Positions 1-15,000 of a stretch of DNA of 64,000 bases are shown piece after piece. Every line of letters begins with the position of its first letter. Within the stretch, counting starts at the first letter, position 1. Source of the stretch: Trebouxia sp. TZW2008 (taxonomy: Eukaryota; Chlorophyta; Trebouxiophyceae; Trebouxiales; Trebouxiaceae); assembly GCA_002118135.1 (NCBI GenBank), contig BDIU01000099.1, positions 434,001-498,000 on the forward strand, read 5' to 3'. The notes under the pieces are model-generated. The model did no database searches. It had not been told where the DNA came from and saw only the letters and a program-made list of their open reading frames with translations. The translations under genes were made by a program, and so were the position numbers.

Positions 1-3000
1 CTCACACTTGATGCTTGTGGCACATGATATCCTGCTTCTCATGCCTGATGGGTGTTGCAGAGCCTACCCTGTATCTTGGCTGCAATGATTCCATGCACTC
101 GGCTATATGCCTACATTGGATGTCAGCTTAGGGCTGCAGCCTTAGCAGCACCATGTGTAATCAGAGGGGCAGGGCCATATGCATCCTGGATCAAGGAATA
201 CTCTTCTGATGCGTTTCTTGATTTGCCTGCGTCCAAAGAAGCGCTTCTGGACAAGCTTGGGCCTTCTGCTGACTATGGTGAGGTGACTAATTTTCCCTTG
301 CAAAGCAATACCCACAACCAGATGCAGCATCTTTGCGAGCATGCATTCTGGTAAAGCTTGCTTATGCATATTGATGCCTGGAGTCACGGCGAACAATCAT
401 GTTCGAACCCTGCTTGCCGCACGCCGAATGAATGCTGAGATCTGGTCAAACCTTCACAAAAGTCGCATCAAGGGAATCTGAGTTTAGCTTATGCATACCT
501 CGTTTTGTGACATTGAGCTGCACCATTTTGCCGCAGCGTTGACCCAGATGCGGCACGATCTTGTCCACGCGTGTGGCAGAATACACCATCTTGTGCTTGT
601 GAAGGAGCAGACGTGACTAGACCACGACCCGTCGGCTGCTATGCTACTCTTGCGTTTGTAGGCATGCCGTCTTTGTCGCGCGACGCGCATGCATTCCGCC
701 GTCATCCGCCAATGCGTTCCACATGTACGAGCTTGCTGTTCCAATCGACATCAGGCAGCTCTTCGGCAATGTCGACACGTTCGTCAGTGTCGACCTGGGC
801 GCCAGGGCTGGCACATGCATGGCAATCAGCAGAACAAAATGTACCTGTATTTGACAAGACAAGGTGATCATCAACAAGCTTGCTGCCTCAAACGTCCAGT
901 GTGTTGTTGTTCCAAGCCTACTCTGAAGCAAATGCTGTGAGCAGGTACTCTGCAGCAGCTCTACGGGAAAGCCATGCAGATGGAAGTGGATTTTTTCAGT
1001 GCACAGCCAGACACAAATCCTCCTTCAGCTGTCAGGCTGCTGGTGGTGGACTTTGATGACACCTGCACTGCATCTGATACCACCTCCAAGGTCTTTGACA
1101 CAGCTATAGCAGCTACTGTTGAGAGCGCTCCTGGTAAGCACGTGATCACACACTGGGTGGCCGCATAGCTGCTGTGCTCAATGCACGAACTGGCGCTTGT
1201 TGTTCCCTTGGCACAAGCAGCTTCAAATCAAACACAGCATATGTATGCCTTCCGAATTATAACAGCTGCACGACCTCATTGTGCATGCCTAATGACATTG
1301 TTTTGTCTGACTTCCAACGGTTGGGTATTAGATGCCTGCGTTCTGACTCAAGACAAGCCCGCCTGACAAGACAGGACTCGTGCCAAATGCATCTCGCATT
1401 GTATGCTAGAAAGTGTAGTGACTGTTATCATGATGAATGCAGATGGCAAACAAGATGACATGCAGCAGCAACTGCAAAGCAAGAAGCAAGACTTGGTAGA
1501 AAACTATATACGAGAACAGCAGAAGCTGTATGCTGAGATCTTGCCTGAGGTGCGCTACTGACTGTCAAGTGCTCCAAGGCTGCATGCTAACTTGAATGCT
1601 GAAACTGATTTGAAGCTGCTGCTAACACTTGCTATATCTTGACCATGGGTCCTAAGGCCCACAACCATTGTGGAGGTGTCTGACAATGATGAAGTGCATG
1701 CATAAACAAACTGCGTTCAGCCTGGCCTTGCTGCATCTGCACCCATTTTCATTTAGTAGACCCTTGTCCGTGGCCAGGTTTTGCTTCTTTTGCAGCTTGT
1801 TTATCTACTGTTGGTGTAGTTATATACATACATGCTTATAGTGCACCCATGCAGAGCATGTACAATCATGTACAATGCAAGCTGTTGTACAGCAAGCTAC
1901 TCAGCATCATGTTTGTAAGCTCTGCTGCACCGTCAGACCAGTCAGCTCTTCTCACTACCTGTGGTGAACGTTACAACTGAAAAACAAGCCTTTGTATGAA
2001 CACTGTCCCAAGCTGTACCAGCGCACATCAGCATGTGTGCCCAATCTTACCTTACATTGACACAGAGCATCTGAAATGCCTCAGCACTGCTAACAGCAGT
2101 AGGCTCAAGAGTTGCTACACCTTTGCAGGCCACATTGCATGCTGATGTGGTGGACCAGCAAAAAGCCAAGGCCTTCGTGGACTCCCTCACAAGCTTTGAC
2201 CGCCGCATGAACCAAGTGGTGGTTGAGTCAGGCATCCTCAAAGGCGTTCCTGAGGGCCGATTGAGAAGTGCTGGTGAGCCTGTCAGCACACAGCTCCTTC
2301 TTGTATGTACTGCTGCTTGTCGTGTGTACAACTACTTCCTGTATGTACACTGTAGAAAGTTTCTGAGGGCAACTGAGAGCCGACATTTAGCTTGTCTTAC
2401 ATAAATTCTCCTTCTTGTCTGTCTTGAAACATTCAGCAGCGCTGCAATCAGGTTAAAGACTGCGTTGATAGTGAAACAATGACGGAGCGTAAGCTTGAGG
2501 CTGCAGTGCATGAAGCATAGTTTGCATATGCAGTCGTCCCTTTCAATAAGTGTCTGAACAAATCTGTATTATGCCAGGTGAGCAAATTGGGCTACAGGCC
2601 AATTGCCTCGTTGCATTGGCCAGAGCATAACAGGCCGCAGTCCCCACGCATGTCATCAACACACATAATCATGGTCTATCATGTTGTTGCTGGTATGGTG
2701 CTGTTCAAGACTTTTCTGACACAAGTTTGTTCTGCCAAGTGAGCAGATTGGGCTGCAGGTTAATTGCCTCAGTGTATTGGCCAGAGCATAACAGGCTGCA
2801 GTTCCGCCCCATGTTGTCTTTGTCATTTCGACACAAACAATTATGGTGCAATGAATTGTTGCTGGCGTGATGCTGTTCAACAGATTTCTGAAATGCTTTT
2901 GTTATGCTAATTGAGCAAATTGGGCTGCAAGCTGGTTGCCTCGGTATATTGAAGAGAACACAACATGCTGAAGTCTCCGCCCATGCTGCCTCTATTGACT

Positions 3001-6000
3001 ATGTGCGCAAATGTGGTCCTATGCAAATTTGCTGAAGCCATGCTGTTCTGTGAATGTCACAAATGGATTCGTTATGCCAGGTGAACAGATTGGGTTGCAA
3101 GCAGGTTGCCTCAGTGTCTTGGCCAGAGCGCAACAGGCTGGGGTGCCCACCCATGTGGTCTCTGTCAATTACTCAACACAGATGGTGATTGCGGCACTGC
3201 AGCGGGGCAACCTCAACATTGTATCTGCGTAAGCCTTGCAGCCATTCCTTAAGAAAACCCACAGCATCAAGATGTTGGATGATGATTTATGATGCAGTGC
3301 ATGAGTATGCACGCAAAGCTTGCGGCTTGCATTAGTGACCGTTTCTTTGTGGATTCCAATCTAGTGTCATGCTGTGTGAAATGTGATGTCAGTCACAGGA
3401 CATCCAAATGCATGTGAACATTGATCAGCACAACAACCAGCTACGTGACTGATGCACAGTTGTTCCTGGCCAAACGACTAGCCAGGCTAGAAATTGCCAC
3501 ACGAGCTTTTGTGCTCAGACCAAGACCAAGCTTTTTTGGCCTTGCAGGTGTGCCTAGGAGCCAGATTTTTGTTCTGCATTTCACTGCTGCACGTGCAACC
3601 CATAAGGAAGGAAGATCTCATTGTGTCCATGCAGGGATGACATTAGTGTTGAAGCCCAGCATGATGTGGTGGTGCATGCAAATGAGCTGGCATATCAAGC
3701 AGGAGTATCTACAGGTGATATCATCAGGTACTGCTGATGCCTTGCCATTGCATCCATCTGTAGCTAGGACCATCAATGAATGATTTTGCTGTTGTGAGAT
3801 TGTTGCTGCCAATGCTGTCAGCTCAACTCGACGATGCTGTGGTCTTGCCACAAACGAGCCAGAACATGTACCTTCTGCCAGAGTCTGCTCAGGCACTGAC
3901 ATCATGTGGCACTTGTGTCAGTGCTTGATATTAGTGTGAACATCAACTTCATTTTAAAGGATTTCCTTGTTTTTAAGGGCATTGTGGAGAGTATGAGCAG
4001 TTCCACCCATAGGAAAAGCTGTATTTACTTCTGTCTGACTGGCAAATACTTCGTGTGAGCAATGACCCATGGATCATAGGTCAACATCAACAATTGTTAG
4101 CTTGGGGGATGCAAGTAATCTCTGTTTGCATGATGTGCACTGAGTTGGTGTCAGCACCACATCAGGAGGCTTTTCATCTGACGACTTCACTGCCAGCGGA
4201 CAGCTGAAAGACATTGTATCTCAGCAGTTGCTGCTACTGCCTTAGCCTATGCTTTCACTGTGACTGAATGATGTCATCACCATGCATGCGCTCATGCACA
4301 ATCATTGCCAAATGCTGCTACTGCTACTGTCAAAGATGCCACGTCACATGCAGGAGGATAGAAGGGGGATCAGACAAAGACAAGCTCATATCTCAACTCC
4401 TGCAGACCACACACATAGCCAGCAGCACAACAGCCGATGGTGAAAGCACATCTGACAGACAATGTGCAACTGCCAATAGCTCTTCGCCTAATGCAACAGC
4501 TGACAGACAATCTCAGTCAACAGCAGCAGCAGTCGGCAGCGCTTTGACTGATGCAACTGCTAGCAGTAGTGGTCAGACTGGTGCAGACCCTAAGCTGGCA
4601 GTGTACATTGGTGACTCCCCATCAGATCTAGCACCCCTGCTGAGGGCTGATGTGGGCATTGTGGTGGGGCAGAACAAGCTGCTGAGGCAGGTTGCAAAGG
4701 CCCTAGGGATCAAACTGAAGCCCCTCACGGCAGGTGAGGTGTTACTACACTTACTCATCATACTTTTGATCACACTTGAGCCAATTAATGAAGCAGGTTG
4801 CAAAGGCCGTTGGAATTAAGCTAAAGCCCCTTACAGCAGGTAATGATTATTTTACTATCAGGCAGATGCTGGGACCTGATGCAAAGATCTTTGGGTTGAA
4901 GCTGATTTGCCTCATAGCGAGATGTCACAAAACCGTATAGGCTGCTGAGGCAGGTTGCAAAGGCCCTCGGGGTCAAGCTGAAGCCCCTTGCACCTCGTAA
5001 CCATTGCTGATTCCTCTGGTTCTTTTCTCCAGCCAAAATTTGAGGTGTTTCTTGTAGGCCATGCTGTTGCCCCTCACAGCAGGTGAGTAGCACTCTAGAC
5101 TGCGTGGCACATGCGATCAGCCTTGTCGGCTGGCTAAAAGATCAAAACCGGTATTTTTCCCCAAGCAATCAAGATGACCATTTGGCTTGACATGCTTGTT
5201 CAGAATCAAGCAAGTTTGTTGAGCAACAATGTTTGCTATTCATGTGCTACCTGAGTGAAAAGAGAACATTGAATTGAAGATCTTTGTTGTTGTCTTTGTG
5301 CTTACCACCGCTCTTGCAAACAAAACAGAGCTGTTGCCCATGGCTCAGACTTTGCACATCAGAGTTGTTGACACGGCCACCTAAATACCTCCCTATACCC
5401 CTATACCCCAACAACTGTTTCCCCTATACCCCTGTACAATTGGGGCACAGGGGGAGCCTTTGCCAGGAGAATCCTTTTGGGAAAAGTGAAGTCCAATCGT
5501 GACAGAGTTTGGTGTACAAGTTGCCAGGGCAGTGTCTGAGCTTGTTCTCTCATTCCTGTATGCACGGCATTGCTGCTATAAGCCTTGCTGCTGTGCAGTC
5601 AGGAGCAAGGGAATGTATTTGGGCAATTGTCCAGATGAGCACGATGCCAATCTCATCTGTTTCATGGGATGTGCTCACATGTGTTTTGGCCTTTGTGCTT
5701 CTGATTCGGTTTTGTACAAAGATTGAAGGTCTGAATGTCTTGTTTCCTCCTTTCTTGATAATTCTCACTCTGGTGTACTATGCCAAGCAAGTGCAACAAT
5801 GCATACCGCTGGACAGACTGCCCTCTACTGAAATTGCCATCATGACTTCTTTGCATGCCCAAAGGCCACATTGGCAACAGCCATTGACAGCTTGCAGCAA
5901 CAGCTGCACCCGTGATCATAACAGTTCTGCATGCCAGTGGACATTTTTGCAACAGCTGACATCAATAGCATGCAGCATCAAGCATCTTTTGCAAGACAGT

Positions 6001-9000
6001 CCATGTCCTTGTCAGATTGCACGTCTCTCACTGAGACGCTTGCAGCATGCTTGATCAATAGCATTGTGTCAGCAGCCGTCATGATCAGGATGCCGCAACA
6101 GCTGAACAGCAGCACGGACCACTCAAGTGTCTCATTAAGGACAGTCCATGATAGTTTCAGATTGCACTGTCAGAGTGGTTTGGCTGATCTGCCAGCATGG
6201 TCAGTAACTGTCATCAGCAGCATGCAGCCACAGCCAAGCAGCAGAACAGATCACTTCAACCTCTTGCTGTAGACAGTCTATCACACTCCAAGACTGCACT
6301 GGTTCAGTGAGGGGTTAGAGTGGTTTGGGTCATCTGCTAGCGTGATGTGGCCAGCTGCTAGCATGGTGTCAGCAGGTTTCATGCAGCAACAGGCAAGCAG
6401 TAGTATAGATCACTTCAGCCTTTTGCTGGGGAGAATGCCTCAGCCTGCACAACTTGCGCTGTGTTGGTGAGATGCTCAAGCAGCGTGCCTGATCAACAGC
6501 ATGGTGTCAGCAGCTGTCATAAGCAGCACGCAGCAACAGTCAAGCAGCAGGTCAGATCATTTCAATCTGTCACTCAAAAGAGTCCGTCACACTTTAAGAG
6601 TGCACTGTTTCAGTGACGGGCTAGAGTGGTTTGGCTCATCTGCTAGCATGATGTGGCCAGCTGCTATCATGAATCTGCTGATGCTCTGTCATGAGACCTG
6701 CTGATGCGGTGTGCCTCAGCCAGATGTGTAGGATTGCTTTCCGACATGAAATAGACCTGGCATGGGCCTTCTAATGCTCTGTCATGGAATCTGCCAAAGG
6801 GCTTGGGCTGTACCATATGGAATTTGGCAAAGTTTTGGACCTTACCATGCATATATGACTGCTTTCTGACACATTCATATTGACCTGTCATGGGCCTGCT
6901 AATGCTCTGTCCTGTGATTTGGCAAAGTTTTGAACCTTACCATGCATGAATGACTGCTTTCTGACCCACCCATAGTGACCTGCCATGAATTTGCTGATGC
7001 CCTGTCATGAGACCTGCTAGTGCTCCTTGTCAGCCATCTGTGTCAACACAAATTTCTTCTTATGAACACACCTGTCGCGTGGAACAGATCACTGCATTCT
7101 GACTGCATTTGCACTTTTGAGCAACAACAGTGAGATGTGTTGACAATGTTGTCGGTAAGCAACGCAGTCGCTACCAAGAGTAATTACTATTCAGTTGGTT
7201 TCTCTTTCTGCAACTGCGCTGATTATTAGGAAGTTTGTCTGTATACCAAGCTGTCCTTACTCAGAGCTACCACTGCAGTCAGAATGTAGCAATTGATTTC
7301 AGCTGCCTTGTCCTTTTACCATGAATGGCCTTGTATCAAACGCTCCTTAACAACAAATTACAGTAATTGCTTTCTACCCCACCAGTCTTGATCTGTCATG
7401 GGGCTGCTGATGCTCTGTCATAGCACCTACTGATGCTCTTGGGCTGAGTCACAGGAATCAATCAACTTCAATTCAGCAATTGATAGACTAAAAGTTGCAG
7501 CTAGCATATTGCGCGCAGGAGACAATTCATTGCACATGAGCCTATGAGCAACACATCTCAATCATGCATAATCTCGCACGCTTGAAAATTGCATATCGCG
7601 AATCCAGTATTGCACATGATGATTCAATGTCGAACTGTACTCACTTTGGTGTTACTTTATGATCCACTTGCTTGTGAGTGTGCGCAGCGCTATCACATGG
7701 AAGGGGTGCATTGTATGAGGCAGAGTCTTTGGCAGCTGTGCGAACGCTGATGCTTCTGACTCAAACAAATGTTCAAAGTTGCTGTCTGACTCAGTCATGT
7801 ATGTGCGTGTGTGTGCAGCTCCAGCACATGGAAGGGGTGAGGAAGGGTCACTGTATGAGGCCGAGTCTTGGGCAGCCATAGGGGCTTTCCTGTTTGGGCC
7901 AGACCCTTCTAGGGCACTCACACCCCACCCCTCTTCTGCCTCAACCCTCGAGAAGAAGAAAAAGGTGTGTTGACTGCTCCTGATGCTGCTGTGATGCATT
8001 ATGAATCGTCCTTGTGATCTCCTTTTCCTGACCCCTCCCCTGATCGGCCCTGACTCCACTAAAGCTCTCACACTCCACCTCTCTGCCAGATCAAGCCTGG
8101 AGACGAAAAATATGTCAGGGTGTTTTGTCTGCTTAACTATCGCCAGGACGTATTCTGTATATCCTGCACATTTTCTCAGGGCTTCTTGTTTGGGCCTGAC
8201 ACCTCTGTAGCCATCAAAACCCATCCCTCACCCTTGGAAATTGATTGGCTGGCAAGTTGTGTTGGCTGCATATGACATTGTTGAAGGGCATTTTGCACTG
8301 TGCACCTGTGAAACAATTTGTGATTTGATGTGATTTGTGCGTTTTGACCTGCAATAGTGGGGTCTTCAGTGCAGGTACTCAGGGTGATGACAGTGGCTGG
8401 GTCAGACTCAGGAGGTGAGACAGGCATTCAGGCAGATCTGAAGACCCATCAGGCCAGAACACCCCAGGGATCAGCTGTCAAAGGATTTTCATTTTATGCC
8501 TGTCCACCTTCTATAGGAAATTCTTTGAATGCAGGTGCCCAGGGTAATGACAGTGGCTGGGTCAGATTCAGGAGGTGGTGCAGGCATCCAGGCAGACCTA
8601 AAGACCTATCAGGCTAGGGGTGTCTTTGGCATGTCAGCCATCTCAGCACTGACTGCCCAGAACACCAGGGGGGTCAGAGGGGTCCACACCGTACCCACTT
8701 CTCACCTATCGGACCAGATGGAGGCTGTGCTGACGGACATTGGGGCAGATGTAGTCAAGACAGGCATGCTTCCCACGGCTGAGGTGAGCTGCTCATTTCA
8801 TCAATAGTGACTGCTCACAACACCGGGGGGGGGGGGGGTTCCAAGGGGGGTGAAANNAAACACGGGGGGGGGGGGGGTTCCAAGGGGGTTGACATAGTAA
8901 CCCCCAACCCCCTCCCAACTGTCAGATCAGATGGAGGCCGTGTTGTCAGACACTGTGGCAGATGTCATCAAGACAAGCATGCTACCTACGGCTGAGGTGA

Positions 9001-12000
9001 GCTTTTGGTGTCATGCATAGCAACACTGCTGTCATCACTGATATCACTCGACACTGATGACGCAAAGTGCGTTGCATAGTTGATCTGTGACATGATGTTT
9101 CTTGGGGCACATGTGATCAAGATAGCGTACAGCAGGGGCAAGTTGACAAAGTCTCAACGAAAATATTATTGGCCTTGCCAAGCCTGTTTGTGACACGCTA
9201 CCTTGGGACTTGAAAATCAGGGTCTGCATGCAAATGTTGTTCCTGAGCTTGCTGTGGACTTGAAAATCAGGGTCTGCATGCAAATGTTGTTCCTGAGCTT
9301 GCTGTGGAGTTTACTGGCAGCAAACATATGGACACACACATGCTTGTCAGATCAGCACAAGCAATTTTGCCTTCATAGTGCATTGGCCATCACACTTCCT
9401 CACCCAGCTCAAATGTACTGACCTGGAATCATGCAGGCAGTCAAGGCAGTTGGGAGATGCTGAGAGGGCGCACAAGGTGTCTACTCTAGTGGTAGACCCA
9501 GTGCTGGTGCCTATTAGTGAGAATTTCTATTCACTGTGTCACACGCTTGCCGTACTGTGTCACACAGGCGGTCAAGGCAGTGGCAGATGCTGTGAGAGCC
9601 CACAAGGTTTCTACTCTGGTGGTAGACCCAGTGCTGGTGGCTACCAGTGGGGACTCCCTAGCAGGCTCTGAGGTGGCTGAAGCCCTGAAGACCCACCTGT
9701 TCCCCCTGGCTACCCTCATCACCCCCAACCTGCCTGAGGCCTCAGCCCTGTTGGGCAGCCGCCATGTAGCAACCCTAGATAGCATGAAACAGGTCAGTGT
9801 TTTCCATTACTGTAACATGTGCAGACGAAAGTCAACAGCGAGAGCCACCTGTTCCCCCTGGCTACCCTCATTACCCCAACCTGCCAGACGTGTCAGCATT
9901 GCTGGGCAGCCGCCATGTTGCCGCCCTGGATAGCAGGAGACAGGCAATCAAATTCTCAGTTCATGCAAGTGATGTGACAATCAACAGCACAAACCAGGTG
10001 ACAATCTTCCAGCAGGGTCGTGAATTGTTGCTAGCAAGCATCTCTTGAACCCTAGACCCTGGACTCACTCACAAGTGGTAGTGACTGTGATGATGATGTC
10101 TATCTTTTGTGCAGTCTGCAAGGGACCCTTACAACTTGCGCAGACTAGGTGCGTGTCAGAAGGGATCACTGCATGCACTTAGCAGCATCATGGCGTCTGG
10201 CTAGCAAGCATGCAAAGGATGATGGTAATGATTGTAATGTTTGTGTCCATCCCTTGTGCAGGCGGCAAAAGATCTTCATAAGCTTGGTCCCAAGTACGTG
10301 CTTGTTAAAGGGGGTCATTTAATCAGCCCTCCGACCACCCCAACTCCAGGGACCCAGGGGTCTGTCAACCATGCGCAACAAGGTCTCGCCACTGCAGCAA
10401 ATCTGGCGTCAGCCAGCACAGCTAATCAGACTTTAGGAAGACGGCATACACCAGACTCAGCACATGAACCTCAGTCAGAGTCAATCTCAGCTACTGCTCA
10501 GGACTCAGCTAGCAAGCCTTCTGATGATGTGTCACAGCCAGAGCTCCATTCTGGCAGCACTGCAGCTGAGCAAGTAGGGAGCGAGTCAATGGAGCCTGTA
10601 GACAACGCAAACACCTCTCAGCTTCACAGGCAAACAGAATCTTCAGGTACGAAGGCTTGTGTCAAAAGCTGTCCAGCCCCTGCATTGAAACTCATTGGGT
10701 TTTGACTCACACCACAGAAAGCACCAAAAAAATCTTAGAACCCTAAATTCTTCAACCTAAACCATTCCCCTATTACAATAAAACTGTTAAAGTTTCTTAG
10801 GGTTTTTCCAACACTTATTGCCCAGAGCCCAATGAATTGTAATGTAGGGCTCGCCTAGTACAATGTTCAATACCACTTGCCAGCTATGCATTGCCTAGCT
10901 GGCAAGTGGTGCTGGATTGACTGATATTTCTGACTTTCATGTCATATGAAGAGATGGGCTTTGAAATCATCTGGCAGCATGCAGGTCAGCTTTCAAGTAC
11001 CTCACTGCAACAGGTAAAATGTACTGTCCTCACAAAAGTAACCCAAGCACTTTGTTGCAGCAGCCTGTTTTTGACCTTGAGCAACAGTTCAAGGCTTCAT
11101 GTGCGGGCCAATGCTTGAATTTCCCTTGTCTATGCATGCACATCATTCTTCAAGCTGTCACGTCTGTGCGTGCAGATGAGGCCACACCCAGTGGTGAGCC
11201 ACAAGAGAAGCAAGAGAGCACTGCACCAGCAGTGGATGTCCTGTTTGATGGCACAGATATGCACGTCCTGGAGTCAAAGCGTATACATACCCACAACACG
11301 CATGGCACAGGTGAGATACCTTACCAACATCACTCTGACATCAGTGCTTGCCACTCCATTGCTGGACACAGCTCAGTCAGTGCAGCAGCAGACATTGCCA
11401 GTAGACAAAGGCCTTTGTTTGCAGAGGTTTTGCAAAATGTGTAGCGATGCCAGCTGATGTACTGCAGCATGTCAGCGCCATTGTCATGTTGCAGGCGTGC
11501 TGAGTGTTGTATGCCGCGCAAAACGCATGTTGTTTTGAGCTGCTATGGGAGCACTAGCAGAGCTATGCAAGACAAGCACCTGTGTGTTGAGAGAAGATGT
11601 ACCCTGGCGTCTGTCATTGGGGCAGAACTAGCCAAAGGGCAGGCACCATCAACCGCAGTGCATCTGCATCTTCCGGCAGGCATGCTCAGACATGTGTTGC
11701 TGTCCAAAACAGATGTTGAGCGCCATTGCAGGATGTACCCTGGCTTCTGCCATAGCGGCAGAGCTAGCAAAAGGGCAGCCGCCCTTAGCAGCAGTGCGCT
11801 TGGCCAAGGGCTGGTTGGGTCAAGCCCTGCAGGCTAGTGCCCCTCTCCAGATCGGCTCAGGACCTCATGGGCCCCTCAATCATGGGTAGGCTTCTGATCT
11901 GCTATGGCTCCCTCCCGCCATGTGTAGGTCCACATGTTGTCTCCTTCTCAGGTTGTCTGTGTACAGCTAAGCTCTCTAGGCTCACAACAGATCTGAGCTG

Positions 12001-15000
12001 CACAGATCAGCTTTGTCAAAGCTTTGTTGCTTGCATCTCATTCCTTGGCACGCAATCCTGTCTCATGTACATCATCAGCACTGCTTTAGATTGGCAATGC
12101 TTTGCGAGCAGCTAGCAAGCGAGTCAATCTTGAAGATAGGTCCCTCCAGCTTCAGATACATGCTTACAATGCTGAGTTGATGGTAACATTTATGATTGCA
12201 GGTGCTGATGTGCTTGCGTATTTTGCTGTGTCATCAGCTACACTGTGACAGCTGCTTTCATTCGTCACCTACAAAACGTTGTTTGTGGTGTAGATGTTGA
12301 CTCGAGGGCCAACAGTAGGCCACGCATGCCCAACATGCATGATGTGCGGTCCTATTCTCTGTCCCCACACTGTTCATCTGATACATGAATATTGTGTGGG
12401 GCTGAGAACAGGCCCACTGGTTTTGGGCACACTTGGCCTGCTGTTGGCCCATGAATCAGCACCTACAGGCCTTTGACATCTGCTAGTCTCTGCAGACAAT
12501 TTAGTTGTCTTACTTGGCTCACACAGTCTTTTTAGCATCTACTTCTCTTCAATTTCTGCCATTTTCTTGAGATATTTAGCTCTTTTATCTTGAGGAGGTG
12601 GAAGAGCTTGAAGCACTCTAGATGCTGACTTAGACGGTGTGACTTGAACTGAAGCTTGCATGTGTTGCTGGTGCAGTCGCAGCAATAGGTGTTACACTTA
12701 CATGCGGTGCTGGAAGTGTAACAGATTGCAGAGTCTGCAAAATTGTCGTCTGTAGTTCAAGGTTACGCAACTGGTCCTACCAAGTTGTGTCCTATTTTCA
12801 GCCCACACATTGTTGACGTTGGGGAGAATGGCCTGCTGTCGGTGTTCTAAGTCCACACCTGCAGTTCTGCAACATTTGCTAGCTCGTTCAGACACTTGAG
12901 CTCTGTTATCTAAAGCATAAATGTAAGTCAGCATTAACATTTTTTCAATCTCTGCCAGTCTCTGCAGATATCTCAGCTCTCTTATCTGATGAGGCAGACA
13001 GAAGTTGAAGAATTGCAGTTGCTAACTTAGTTTGTGTGACTTGGCCCAATGCGTGTATATGTTACTGGTGCAGTTCTGGCAGTACGTGTTACACCGGCAT
13101 GGAGTGCTGCATCTGCGGATTCCAGTCTCTGCAAAATTGCTGCCTGTGATTCAAGATTACGCAATTTGTCCTAATGTATTTGGTTCTATTTTCAGCCCAC
13201 CTATTATCAGTGTTGGGCATGAATGGCCTGCTGTCTCCCCTTGAATTAGCAGCTGCAGTGCTTCAGACCTTGCTAGCCTCTCCAGACAATTTAGCTCTTT
13301 GATGTAAGTCACACAGTCTTGTCAGCATCAACACTTCTTCAATTTCTGCCATTTTCTCAAGACATGTACCTCTCTTATGTTAAAGAGTTGGAAGAAGTTG
13401 AAGCACTGTAGATGCTGACTTAGATGGTGTGTCTTGAATTGAAGCATGCATGTGTTGCTGGTGCAGTTGCAGTCATAGGTGCTACTCTTACATGCAGTGC
13501 TGTAACTTCAAATTTTAGAGTCTGCAACATTGTTGCCTGTAGTTCAAGGTTACACCGTTGGTCCTACCGGGTTTGGTCCTGTTTTCAGCCAACACAATAT
13601 TTATGTTGGGCGAGTGTGGCCTGCTGTTGGCCCTCAAGTCAGCATGTACAGTTTTGCAATTCCTGGCAGTCTCTCTAGACAATTCAGCCCTGGTGTTTAG
13701 GGTACATAATTCAAGTCAGCATCTACCGCTCTTCACTTTCTGCTGGTCTGTCCAGATAAGATGATACAACTTTCTTGTCTGGGAACATGTGCAGGGATTG
13801 AAGAATTGTAGTTGCTGACTTAGGTTGTGTGACTTGGACTGAAGTTGCATATGTTGCTGGTGCAGTTGCAGCAGCATGTGCTTGTCCACATGGAGTGCTG
13901 CAACTTCAGATTCCAGTTCTTGTAAAATCGTTGCCTCTAATTCAAAATTACGCGATTGGTCTGCTGACTTTGGTCCTGTTGTCAATTCACACATCCATAT
14001 CCATGTTGGGCGTCAGTGGCCTGCTGTTGGTCTTCAAGTCAGCATCTGGTCAGTTTCTGCCAGCCTCTCCAGGTCTCTCATCTAAGTCACACAATCTCCG
14101 TCAGCATCTACATTTTTTCAATTTCTGCCGCTCTCCTAAGATACTTCAGCTCTAGTATCTTCGAAGATTGACAGATGTTGAAGCACTGTAGAGGCTGAGT
14201 CAGATGGTATGGCTACTTTGCCTCTCTAGTCAATGCTAAAAGCATCAGGCTGCTCTTGTCTTTCTGATTGCACCCTTTGGGTTTGCTGTCCTTGCCCTTT
14301 TTTGAAGCTGTCCCACCACCCTGATTCCAACAGTGGCCTTGCAGTACGATCATACTTGAAACAATGTATAGTGGATGTCTCGCAAAGCTTATGCTGAGCT
14401 CACAGTGGCATTGCAGCTTTCGACATTATGCAATGCAAAGTTGCCTAATGCATGTGCTGTAGCTGCAGCTCAAGGATTTGTTTGCAGCTTTGAGGTGACT
14501 GATTGAGTGAAAAGTGCAGCGGTGTGCTGAAACTACAGAACCTTGTGCTGAACCTATGCTGTGACACACTCAGCTTTGCCTCCTTGGTTGAATCAAGTTG
14601 GGTATTCATTTACAGCACAGCAGCAAGTTGCTCAGCCTGTCTGTTGCAATTCAGCATGAACATGTGCCTGTTACTTTGATGTGGATATTGATAGAATTGA
14701 AGCGGCCAAGGGCGCACTCCAACAAATGTGCTGCATCTTTGCACGCCATGGCAGGCACAGCCTTGCTTTGACCACAAATTGACTTGAGATTGTGCTTGCA
14801 GCTGTGAGGAGAATGAATGCGAGGAGAATGAATGCGAGGAGAGTGATTGATTGGAGTAGCAAACAAAGCACTTCAATTGCCCTTTAGGAGCCTGTGGTGG
14901 ACCTATGCTTGTATGCCATAACAGACACAGCCTTGCTGTGATCTGAAATTAACTTCAAGATGTGGTTGAAGCTTTAAGGTGGAGGACTGGAGCGGCAACA

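Noticed and set aside
7652..8224. Minus-strand open frame of 190 codons
   Set aside because: It is antisense to the TH2 C-terminal exon and its copies. The plus-strand reading matches the TH2 family and splices in phase, so this is a shadow.
8807..8995. Glycine-rich plus-strand frame
   Set aside because: It crosses two unresolved bases and poly-G runs within a decayed ThiD exon copy. The composition is an artefact of the G tracts.
11019..11444. 141-codon plus-strand frame as a separate gene
   Set aside because: Only 11176-11310 is supported as an exon of the ThiD part. The flanks are intron sequence that happens to stay open.
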